A model generated the notes under the pieces. That model saw only the letters and a program-made list of their open reading frames with translations, was not told the origin of the DNA and searched no databases. Below are positions 8,013-15,108 of a stretch of 64,000 bases of DNA, piece after piece. Within the stretch, counting starts at the first letter, position 1, and each line of letters opens with the position of its first letter. This DNA is from Chryseobacterium viscerum (GTDB lineage Bacteria > Bacteroidota > Bacteroidia > Flavobacteriales > Weeksellaceae), in assembly GCF_002899945.2 (NCBI RefSeq), contig NZ_PPEG02000006.1, positions 310,001 to 374,000 of the forward strand, in the 5' to 3' direction. Both the position numbers and the translations under genes were made by a program.

Positions 8013-8417
8013 ATGAAACATTTATTTCTTATAGCTTTAGTAGCTATTTCTTTCGTTAACTGTTCTGGCAACGATGACACCACAACACCACAACAAAACA
8101 ATCCTGTAACAACTCAATATTTTCACCCTCCTGCATGGATTCAAGGCAGTTGGAAAATTTCTAATACATCAACAACTTATTTCAAGTTTACTAATGATGA
8201 TTTTATTTTAGTTAGTCCTTACACTAGCTATAAAGCTGTTTTAGAGCAAACAGCCAGTACAGGGCAACCAGCTAAGGTAGTAGAACAGACTTCTGACTAT
8301 TACTATGAGTTTACAATAACAGCAGGAGCTTCTTCAGGTCAATATAAATTCAAGAAAATCAGTGATACAAAGATTCAATGGGTTGGTAGTACTCCTTTCT
8401 TTTTAGATAAAGAATAA
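8013..8417 (+). CDS. Small lipoprotein of the island
   Basis: 134 residues with a lipoprotein signal peptide (MKHLFLIALVAISFVNC, lipid-accepting Cys17) followed by a Thr/Gln-rich linker. The mature part contains PAWIQGSWK and a run of short beta-strands ending in DTKIQWVGSTPFFLDKE, a form common in small flavobacterial lipoproteins with a lipocalin-like fold. First of three closely packed genes (17 nt gap, then 14 nt overlap). Function unknown; it could be surface-exposed cargo or an immunity-type factor. Confidence 0.75.
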   Translation: MKHLFLIALVAISFVNCSGNDDTTTPQQNNPVTTQYFHPPAWIQGSWKISNTSTTYFKFTNDDFILVSPYTSYKAVLEQTASTGQPAKVVEQTSDYYYEFTITAGASSGQYKFKKISDTKIQWVGSTPFFLDKE

Positions 8418-8434
8418 CCGTTAACAAAACGAAC

Positions 8435-8767
8435 ATGAAACGAAAATTTTTATTTACAGCTTGCTTATTGGGTGTACTTTATACTGGAAATGCTCAGAGT
8501 AACACCAGCCAAAACGGAGATGTTGACCCTTTTGCTTCCTATGAAGACAAAACCCCATCATGGAAAGGTGAAAAAGTTGATGTAGACAAGTATTATGACA
8601 TTCAGCCCGATGGCTCATATATCAGGAAAGACATTGACAAAAAGAAACAAAATACCAATACTGATAATACAACGGTTCTTATTATTGTTATCTTATTTGT
8701 TGGGATTGGTATAATTGGAGCAATTGTAACCAGTCAGAGAAAACCAAACAATTATGACAGGAACTAG
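8435..8767 (+). CDS. Secreted/membrane-anchored small protein
   Basis: 110 residues: N-terminal signal peptide (MKRKFLFTACLLGVLYTGNAQ), a polar middle with DVDKYYDIQPDGSYIRKDI, a Lys/Asn/Thr-rich linker, and one transmembrane segment near the C-terminus (TVLIIVILFVGIGIIGAIV, about 79-97) with a basic tail. Thus a periplasmic segment anchored at its C-terminus. It follows the lipoprotein gene by 17 nt and overlaps the next gene by 14 nt. No family recognised. Confidence 0.7.
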   Translation: MKRKFLFTACLLGVLYTGNAQSNTSQNGDVDPFASYEDKTPSWKGEKVDVDKYYDIQPDGSYIRKDIDKKKQNTNTDNTTVLIIVILFVGIGIIGAIVTSQRKPNNYDRN

Positions 8768-9572
8768 ATTTTATGACAAAATCCATAACTGGCTACTTCC
8801 AATGCCAGAACAGCAATGTGATGTATTTCCTCCTGTAAACTATCATTATTATACACCATTTCAAAAACTCATTTTGGATTATTTGGCTTGGAATGGGATT
8901 GATAAAAAGGGAAATATAACGAGTAACAAGGTTTATCCAACCCGTAACGAAATTCAGGAAAATCGAACACTACTGAGGAAATGTGGCTTTACAACTGGTG
9001 ATATTGAGAAACTTGTAGTTTATGAGTTTCTGGAAATGAAAAGAAATATACCTGATTTAGATTCAGAAATGTTTATCCCTATTTTTGAAGATAACTACCA
9101 CAATCTAAAACTTGTCAAATTCGCTACTTTAGAGGCTCAAAAATCGAACGAAAACACAAGGGAATACTACGACAACATTAAAGGATTTTTAATAGAAATT
9201 CAAGGCTATTTAGGGGTCGAATATTTAAGAACCAGAATTGAGTGTGATTTTACTGACATCAGAAATTGGAAAAATACTGCCAGAGTAGAGGAATTTGTAA
9301 CTCCTTTTGCAAAGGTAGGTTTAAATTGTAGCAAATCAGCCAAATTCAATATTAATTATTTTATAAACCCTCATCTTAAAGAACTTATAGGAGAATCACT
9401 GGGTGATACTCTGGAAAAAAGATTTGATGAGTTTACTAACGGTGAATTGAAAGATTTTATAATGATGATTCCACTGAACAGGAGATATGACAGGTATTTT
9501 GAGGAGTTGTTGAGATTTACCAGAACACACCCAAACTATAAAGCTGTTATTACAAATAAAAATTCTTTATAA
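8754..9572 (+). CDS. Hypothetical protein, third gene of island operon
   Basis: 272 residues, soluble, no signal peptide; ATG inside the end of the preceding gene (14-nt overlap), so translation is coupled. The N-terminal part (WLLPMPEQQC, PPVNYHYYTPFQKLILDYLAWNG) and a region with PTRNEIQENRTLLRKCGF do not match a family I know. Charged and alpha-helical overall. Sharing an operon with a lipoprotein and an anchored protein suggests one function for the three, but what it is cannot be read from sequence. Confidence 0.7.
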   Translation: MTGTRFYDKIHNWLLPMPEQQCDVFPPVNYHYYTPFQKLILDYLAWNGIDKKGNITSNKVYPTRNEIQENRTLLRKCGFTTGDIEKLVVYEFLEMKRNIPDLDSEMFIPIFEDNYHNLKLVKFATLEAQKSNENTREYYDNIKGFLIEIQGYLGVEYLRTRIECDFTDIRNWKNTARVEEFVTPFAKVGLNCSKSAKFNINYFINPHLKELIGESLGDTLEKRFDEFTNGELKDFIMMIPLNRRYDRYFEELLRFTRTHPNYKAVITNKNSL

Positions 9573-9616
9573 ATCGAAAGACAAGCTTAGACCCTTTACA
9601 GTGTTTTTTTAAATAG

Positions 9617-9645
9617 AAATTTCCTCGTTTTGAGAGGAAATTTTT
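9617..9645 (+). terminator. Rho-independent terminator of the three-gene operon
   Basis: Perfect 10-bp arms AAATTTCCTC and GAGGAAATTT (9617-9626, 9634-9643) with a 7-nt loop, followed by T residues. It lies 45 bp after the stop at 9572. Confidence 0.75.
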
Positions 9646-9794
9646 ATTATATACATTAGTGTAATCACAAAAGGCTAATGATACACATGTCAATAAATTG
9701 ATTTCCAGCACTTTATTAAATCCAAAAGGCAGATTGAATTTTTTATCTATTTTTCATGTAAATTAGTTTTACTAATTTCTAAATAAAAACAGAC

Positions 9795-10136
9795 ATGAAA
9801 ACAATTGATTACTTTAACGTACTTTGCTCAATAATTACAATTTTAATTATGCTTTATCCCTACAGACAAGGCATCAAACTAAAGTCAAGAGAAATTTATA
9901 ATAGTCGTAGTTACAAAATAATTAACAATTATATTGCACTACTCTGTTCAACTTCATTAATTGTTTATTGCCTCATGATGGCTATGCTTTGCTGGGCTTT
10001 AAAATTCAAGTGTTCGGAATTAGGTTTTTATATTTGCATTGCCGGAACTATCCCTGTAATTGTATTTTCACTTTATTTCTATAAAGCTACACATGAAGTG
10101 GTACCACCAGAACAATCAACACTCAATAATGAGTGA
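9795..10136 (+). CDS. Small integral membrane protein
   Basis: 113 residues with three hydrophobic segments at about 7-22, 47-68 and 79-95 and a short polar C-terminal tail. No family recognised. Monocistronic: 222 bp from the preceding gene with a terminator between, and facing the leftward toxin/immunity pair. The 222-bp gap before it holds only that terminator and AT-rich sequence. Function unknown; three small membrane helices would also suit a holin-like or immunity role, but there is no direct sign of this. Confidence 0.6.
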   Translation: MKTIDYFNVLCSIITILIMLYPYRQGIKLKSREIYNSRSYKIINNYIALLCSTSLIVYCLMMAMLCWALKFKCSELGFYICIAGTIPVIVFSLYFYKATHEVVPPEQSTLNNE

Positions 10137-10243
10137 TAGTATATTTATCTTTTACACTTAGATTTGATACACAATTAATCTTTAAAATACTATTATTGGT
10201 AAAGAAAAGAGTAGATTAAAACCTACTCTTTAATTATATAATT

Positions 10244-10963
10244 TTAAGACTTTCCATATATTCTTTCTCGTTCTCCACCCGAAATTGTCCATTCATTATA
10301 ACTTAATTCTGATGGTTGAAACTCTATTCCTGTACATCCTGCATCCTCAATTTCATTTTTCAAAGTCTCTGAAACAAGATATTGAATACCACCTTCAACA
10401 TTTTTTAATGCAAGAAAGTTTACAGCTCCTTCAATTATCTTAATCTTTTTTATTTTCATGTTATTAGGCCAGCCTTTTACTTCTATTGATTTTAATTGCA
10501 TTAAAAAATCTTCGTAATTATTGACCGTTAATTTTTGTTTTTCATCAAAAAGACCATCCATCAAATAAAAATCACAGTTTACAAAATCTAAAAACTCAAA
10601 TCCTGCTTTATTAACATATAATACATAATAATCACTTATAAAATTATTGTTATGAATTATTGGAGCTTCAAAATATTGTACATCAGGATTTGCATGTAAT
10701 TCAATAATAGACTTTAATTTACCACTTACTAAAAGTTTTCTTGTAAATCCTATTCCAGATGTAGAAATCAAGTCTGTCAACTTTGATTTTGCTCGTAAAA
10801 TTGCATTTGATGTTATAGGTATAAAATCAAGTTTATTTAACTCCTGATGCTCAATAAATTTTGGTTCACTCCAAATATCACAATTATGCTTTGCATCGTT
10901 TGTTTGTGGAAAAGACCCAACAATTTTTAAATTTAAACTTTCTTGAATTATATAGTATTTCAT
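10244..10963 (-). CDS. Predicted immunity protein (Imm11/Imm43-like) for the AHH toxin
   Basis: 239 residues, cytosolic. The layout resembles the imm11 (MXAN_0049-like) family: YYIIQ start, W.EPKFI, LTDLISTSGIGFTRKLLVS, SKxxK-type region LKSIIELH, then YYVLYVN and a C-terminal CTGIEFQP. It starts 1 nt after the stop of the upstream toxin gene on the same strand, the standard toxin-then-immunity order. Expected role: bind and block the C-terminal AHH nuclease in the producing cell. Family placement is by eye; the immunity role rests mostly on position. Confidence 0.65.
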   Translation of the reverse strand: MKYYIIQESLNLKIVGSFPQTNDAKHNCDIWSEPKFIEHQELNKLDFIPITSNAILRAKSKLTDLISTSGIGFTRKLLVSGKLKSIIELHANPDVQYFEAPIIHNNNFISDYYVLYVNKAGFEFLDFVNCDFYLMDGLFDEKQKLTVNNYEDFLMQLKSIEVKGWPNNMKIKKIKIIEGAVNFLALKNVEGGIQYLVSETLKNEIEDAGCTGIEFQPSELSYNEWTISGGERERIYGKS

Positions 10964-10964
10964 T

Positions 10965-12920
10965 CTAAAATATAAGTTGATTAATTGGTGTATTAGGGTT
11001 GTTTTTAATTGCTGTTCTTACTCTCTCAATCACTTTAATAACTTCGTCATATACTTGATTTGGTGGTAAATTTGATGGAATAGCATTTAAATATTGCTGA
11101 ATCCTAATCGTATATTTAGAGTGACTTCCATTATGTACAGCATTAGTTAAGGGAATACCATTAAGAACTTCATTAAGGTGAAAAGCATTAGATGAAAGAG
11201 CTGCTTTTTGAATAGCTGGATTATCATATACTTCCCAAGGGATAATATGATGAGCCTGCCTCAAATCACCTTTTAACATTCCCAATACTTTTCTTAATTG
11301 AGCCCTGTTTCCGAAAGTTACGACATTATCAGCTCTTCTCAAAAACTTTAGTGTAGTTTTTGCACCATTTGCTAAATGTACAGTTCTTACTGCAAATTTA
11401 GAAGCACTTGCTCCCCAACCAGCTAAAGGAATTGCAGATGCATAACTCAATGCAGCATTTACCTTATCTCCGTTCATCGTATATATTACACCGTTTGTAA
11501 TATCACAAACTTCACCTATTAGTGGAACAGTCCCTCCAATATCTAAAAGTAACTGAATTGTGTCTCTTGTAGCCTCCCAAAGACATTTTGCCATACTCCA
11601 GTCTGGGTAAAGTTTTCTTAATGCCGAATAATTAGCAATGGTTAGTTTAGTTTTTTCATTGATGAAGGCTTGAGGAACAATAATAATGGAAGGGCAACAT
11701 TGAGTAAGAACAGTTTCCATTTGTGCCTCAGTCATATTATCAATATCTGCATTGGCAGTAAATGAAACAAATGCTTCGTTGGTCTCTTTTACATTTTCCT
11801 CGTCATAGGGAGAGTTTTCAATCTCTAGGTTGATAGCTAGATAATCTTGAATCTCTGATACTGAAAGTTGAGAAAGTTTATTGTGAAAATCTAATGTATA
11901 ACCGTCAAGGAAAAACTTTTTAAACTGGGCTGGAGTTATAGTACTTGGCAGATTAGCCTGTAAACACAGTGTAATAAAATTTTGTGATTCTATACTTCCT
12001 CCGTTTAAATCAAAAAAAGCTTTGAAAGTATCATAAAACTCAGTATTTGCTGTATCATAAAGAACAGTTTTTAAATCTACTGGAAGTTTTTTAGCATAAA
12101 AAAAGAATCTACTAAGAGTTGGAATTGTTGGAGTATTTGTACCACCTCCTAAGCCTGTAGTGGGTCCAATATCACCTCCTCCTGGTGCACCATCAATTCC
12201 CAGACTTGTATCTGCTGTACAAACTAATGCTACCACTGTGATGTGTTGAGCTGAGTAACCTCCTTCACTTTTCCAGTTGCACTCTCCCCATCTAGTTTCA
12301 TTACCTGAATGATGGTCTCCTGTATAACAAGAGAAGTACATATCTACACTTTTATAAGAACAAGATTCAGCAACTCCCATACTTCTATTAGAAATCACTC
12401 CTCCATAAGTTCCTTTTGCAAGTTCAATAGCAGTAGCTCTACCAGCTGTTTTCACTCCTTTTCCTGCAAGCAGGTCAAGTTTTTCCTGTTGTGTAAAATT
12501 GTATGTTACTAAAAGCTCTTTATAGCTTCCGTCAGGTAAAGAAGATAACACTAGATTTTCTAAAGGTGCATTTTCAGATGTATTTTCTCGAACCAAATTA
12601 AATGTGTAAGTGTGGAAAGTAGGTCCAGATTCAATGTAAGTTACATTGTCTGTGTCAATGGAGACACCGTTTGCATAATCAACGGTCTTACCTGATGCAT
12701 TAGTTTTGAGTTCTTGTAAATTGTTTTGTACTTTTTGTAATTCAGTTTTAAGAACTAATTTGTGTTTACTTTGTTCTAAACGAATTGTTTTAGATGTTGG
12801 TCTGAATTGATTGCTGTTGTTGTGAGTTTCTTGCTCTGTTAAGAGTTCATTCCTACAAGAACATAACAAGACCATGATGGTTACTAGGGAAAGTAACCTC
12901 GAAATAAATTTTTTTTTCAT
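10965..12920 (-). CDS. Polymorphic lipoprotein toxin with C-terminal AHH nuclease domain
   Basis: 651 residues. Lipoprotein signal with Cys22 (LLCSC); a head of about 250 residues shared with the chromosomal protein at 51723-53156 (SKHKL, ASGKTVDYANGVSIDTD, ENAPLENLVLS, PDGSYKELLVTY); a Gly-rich linker ending NTPTIP; a variable middle; a hydrophobic pre-toxin segment (about 465-535, GGTVPLIGEV, GDKVNAALSYASAIP). The C-terminal HNH/endo VII-type AHH nuclease has QAHHIIPWE with His557-His558 and NGSHSKY with His600. Predicted role: surface-anchored toxin acting on nucleic acid of a competitor. An immunity gene follows by 1 nt. Confidence 0.8.
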   Translation of the reverse strand: MKKKFISRLLSLVTIMVLLCSCRNELLTEQETHNNSNQFRPTSKTIRLEQSKHKLVLKTELQKVQNNLQELKTNASGKTVDYANGVSIDTDNVTYIESGPTFHTYTFNLVRENTSENAPLENLVLSSLPDGSYKELLVTYNFTQQEKLDLLAGKGVKTAGRATAIELAKGTYGGVISNRSMGVAESCSYKSVDMYFSCYTGDHHSGNETRWGECNWKSEGGYSAQHITVVALVCTADTSLGIDGAPGGGDIGPTTGLGGGTNTPTIPTLSRFFFYAKKLPVDLKTVLYDTANTEFYDTFKAFFDLNGGSIESQNFITLCLQANLPSTITPAQFKKFFLDGYTLDFHNKLSQLSVSEIQDYLAINLEIENSPYDEENVKETNEAFVSFTANADIDNMTEAQMETVLTQCCPSIIIVPQAFINEKTKLTIANYSALRKLYPDWSMAKCLWEATRDTIQLLLDIGGTVPLIGEVCDITNGVIYTMNGDKVNAALSYASAIPLAGWGASASKFAVRTVHLANGAKTTLKFLRRADNVVTFGNRAQLRKVLGMLKGDLRQAHHIIPWEVYDNPAIQKAALSSNAFHLNEVLNGIPLTNAVHNGSHSKYTIRIQQYLNAIPSNLPPNQVYDEVIKVIERVRTAIKNNPNTPINQLIF

Positions 12921-13265
12921 TTGAGTGTAAATTAAAATTATTGTGTTTGTACGAAATAGAAGTGTTTCATCTTCTATAGTAGAAGTATATACATTCCTAT
13001 TAATTAAGTGAGCTGGCTCTAATAAGAGCTGAGATTCTTCTTAAGTTTTTTCCATAGTATGTGTTTATTTAAATTGATGAGTGGCAATATTACCAAAAAT
13101 TAAGGGTTAACCATATAGGTGTTTTCCCCATATTTTAAATTTCTTTTACAAAGATATATAGGGGTAACGACAAAACGTGTCGTATTAAAACTCATTTAAA
13201 GTTATTATTAAAACATATGGTTGGAACTCTGGTTGTATCCAGAATGTGAAAAACACATTTTTAAA
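12921..13265. other. Gene-free upstream region of the toxin operon with two small dyads
   Basis: 345 bp without a plausible gene. Holds the hairpin CTTCTATAGTAGAAG (12970-12984) close to the toxin start, the dyad ACGACAAAACGTGTCGT (13167-13183), and AATGTGAAAAACACATT (13243-13259). The second resembles a dyad at 13904-13926 behind the PIN gene, the third one at 17584-17600. The toxin promoter presumably lies here; no convincing -7 box was found. Confidence 0.5.
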
Positions 13266-13770
13266 TTATTCATTATTAAATCTTTTATTTATTGCATTCA
13301 CATGCTTCTCAAATAGGAAGGTAAACCAATCTTTTATTGACTTCACTTATTAGTCTGTTGGCTTCCTCTTTTATATTCCTCAACTACTCTTTATAGACAC
13401 CTTCCGGAATCAGAACATAATCCAAATTGTCAGTATTAAATGAGGGTAATTGATTGTAAGCATCATAATAAGATTGTGTCCCTACTTTTCCTGAAAATGA
13501 TGACAGGTTATAATAAAAATCTTCTAGGTTTTATTGTCTGTAATAGTTCTCCTACTTATTTCTTAGTTCGTGTTCCTGAGCAACTTTACTAAAATCCTAT
13601 TCCATCATTTTTGCATTCTGTTGCTGAATCTGTGAAATCCTTTGACTGCCATAATTTGGATTTGAAAAGTTACCCAGACTACTTGGAGTAGAGGCTTGGG
13701 AAGTGGGAATTTGCCCCAATCCATAAATACTTATACACAGCAAAGGCAAAAACTGTAGTTTTTTCATCAT
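13266..13770 (-). pseudogene. Decayed gene for a small secreted protein; several nonsense codons and a frameshift
   Basis: From the ATG at 13770 the frame reads MMKKLQFLPLLCISIYGLGQ (a clear signal peptide) and stays protein-like for about 145 codons, but is broken by TAG at 13597-13599, TAG at 13552-13554, TAA at 13531-13533 and TAG at 13384-13386. Each of the four is one C-to-T change from a Gln codon, and the flanking residues suit Gln. Near 13340 the coding signal moves to another frame, which ends ...FEKHVNAINKRFNNE at 13266. Readable pieces include SSFSGKVGTQSYYDAYNQLP and DYVLIPEGVYKE. No family recognised. A remnant of a periplasmic or secreted accessory protein of the island. Confidence 0.65.
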
Positions 13771-13860
13771 AGAAATAATTTTTTGTGTGAATGAGGGTTT
13801 ACAAGTTTACAAAATTTCATTGAATTGTGTATTACAATATAAATTTTAGACTAAATTTAT

Positions 13861-13888
13861 ATAAGCTTGCATCTATTATAAGCTTGCA
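13861..13888. repeat. Two direct repeats ATAAGCTTGCA, 17 bp apart
   Basis: ATAAGCTTGCA at 13861-13871 and 13878-13888, in the 222-bp gap between the PIN gene end and the pseudogene start. Could be a paired regulator site for the decayed gene. Confidence 0.35.
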
Positions 13889-13903
13889 CAAATGTAAAAG
13901 AAG

Positions 13904-13926
13904 AACACGACAAAAGTTGTCGTGTT
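13904..13926. other. Hairpin AACACGACA-N5-TGTCGTGTT behind the PIN_8 gene
   Basis: Perfect 9-bp arms with loop AAAGT, 67 bp past the stop of the leftward PIN gene. No T-run follows in the leftward direction, so it is a weak terminator at best. It shares CGACAAAA and GTCGT with the dyad at 13167-13183, which likewise lies downstream of one leftward gene and upstream of another. Confidence 0.45.
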
Positions 13927-13992
13927 ACAAATTGTTTTAAAGTTTATTTTCATAAAATTATTGTAGAGTTTATTTTTGACCTTTGACAATAC

Positions 13993-15108
13993 TTAACTCC
14001 AAATATAATTCTGCAAATCATTACTATCCAAAACTTTAACCGAAAAGCTTTCAGCATAAAGCCTAAAATAATCCATATACCTTCTTTCAATATCATAAAT
14101 CTCTGGTAATTCTGCTACCACCTTATAAACATAGCCTTCACCATTACTCTCCATCAAATCTATATTTAAAGAATATCCTATTTCCGACATTTTATGAACA
14201 AACTCCATAAAATCACTATCATTTCTTGCTAATACATACTTAGTATCAATAAACACAAATACCTTAGACTTTTTCTCTAATGAATTACTTTTAACTTCTT
14301 CAAAAACAGATTCTTCTAACTCTATATTAACATACTTTTGAATTATATCAAGAAAATTGAATGGCTGATATGAATAATAAACTTGTCCCGTTTCTTTCAA
14401 AAATTCCTTTCTTAGCTCTGGTCTTGGAGCTATTATATTTTTGTTTTTATCTTGCAACCACCAATCTTCTTTATTATCATCGGTAATAAAAATACAAGGC
14501 TTATTTTCTGTTTTTGATTTTTCTAATATATCAGTCCAAATAATATAATCACCATATTTTTGTACTTCAATAGGTTTATCATCATCCTTATATCCTGGAG
14601 GAATTTTATCTCTATATCTGCTTTTTCCTAAACTGAAAATTTTCTCATAGTTATAAAATTCATCACCAGTATTTTGAAAGATTGAGTTTATTCTATATAG
14701 AATTTTATCTTCCTTTTTAAGACCATTATAATCTTCTTCTTTTTTCTTTAGTTCTTGAATGATAGTATCAAACAAAGATAGATTTTCATTACTTAAAAAT
14801 GGATTTCTATTTTTGTTCTCAAATTCCTGCTTTATATTCGTAATTTTATCTATCATTTCTTTATACGAATTTTTTTGAGCACTAATTTCATTTAATCTAT
14901 TCGTGTAAAACTCATTACCAATTTGGTAGGGTAAATAAATTCTATCCTTTAATTTCTCTAAAATTTCAAAAAATTGATTTGTAGTATTTTCTGAATATCT
15001 ATAAAAATTAATTAAAACATTAGTATCCAAAACAAAATAAGCCTCTTGAAAAACACTACTAAATTCTTCATCTTTTAAAGGCAGGTAATGGCTAAATTTT
15101 TCTATCAT
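13993..15108 (-). CDS. PIN_8-type nuclease domain protein, partner of the DUF262 gene
   Basis: 371 residues. The PIN-like fold is shown by VLDTNVLINFYRYS (Asp28, Asn30), IGNEFYTNR (Glu66), PGYKDD, KYGDYIIW (Asp187) and FITDDNKEDWW (Asp210, Asp211), then APRPELRKEF, the standard order of the PIN_8 family of metal-dependent ribonuclease-like proteins. The last 120 residues are an extra domain. Its start overlaps the stop of the DUF262 gene by 4 nt (ATGA), so the two are co-translated. Predicted role: nuclease effector of a two-gene defence module; the target (RNA or DNA) is unknown. Confidence 0.8.
   Translation of the reverse strand: MIEKFSHYLPLKDEEFSSVFQEAYFVLDTNVLINFYRYSENTTNQFFEILEKLKDRIYLPYQIGNEFYTNRLNEISAQKNSYKEMIDKITNIKQEFENKNRNPFLSNENLSLFDTIIQELKKKEEDYNGLKKEDKILYRINSIFQNTGDEFYNYEKIFSLGKSRYRDKIPPGYKDDDKPIEVQKYGDYIIWTDILEKSKTENKPCIFITDDNKEDWWLQDKNKNIIAPRPELRKEFLKETGQVYYSYQPFNFLDIIQKYVNIELEESVFEEVKSNSLEKKSKVFVFIDTKYVLARNDSDFMEFVHKMSEIGYSLNIDLMESNGEGYVYKVVAELPEIYDIERRYMDYFRLYAESFSVKVLDSNDLQNYIWS

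Noticed and set aside
9795..10136. Phage holin
   Set aside because: Three hydrophobic segments only; no endolysin or phage structural gene anywhere in the island.
12309..12512. Plus-strand reading frame opposite the AHH toxin gene
   Set aside because: Ser-rich low-complexity translation lying wholly inside a well supported gene on the other strand.
13266..13770. Possibility that TAG/TAA are read as Gln in this gene
   Set aside because: Neighbouring genes end with the same codons, the frame also carries a frameshift, and no suppressor tRNA is visible.
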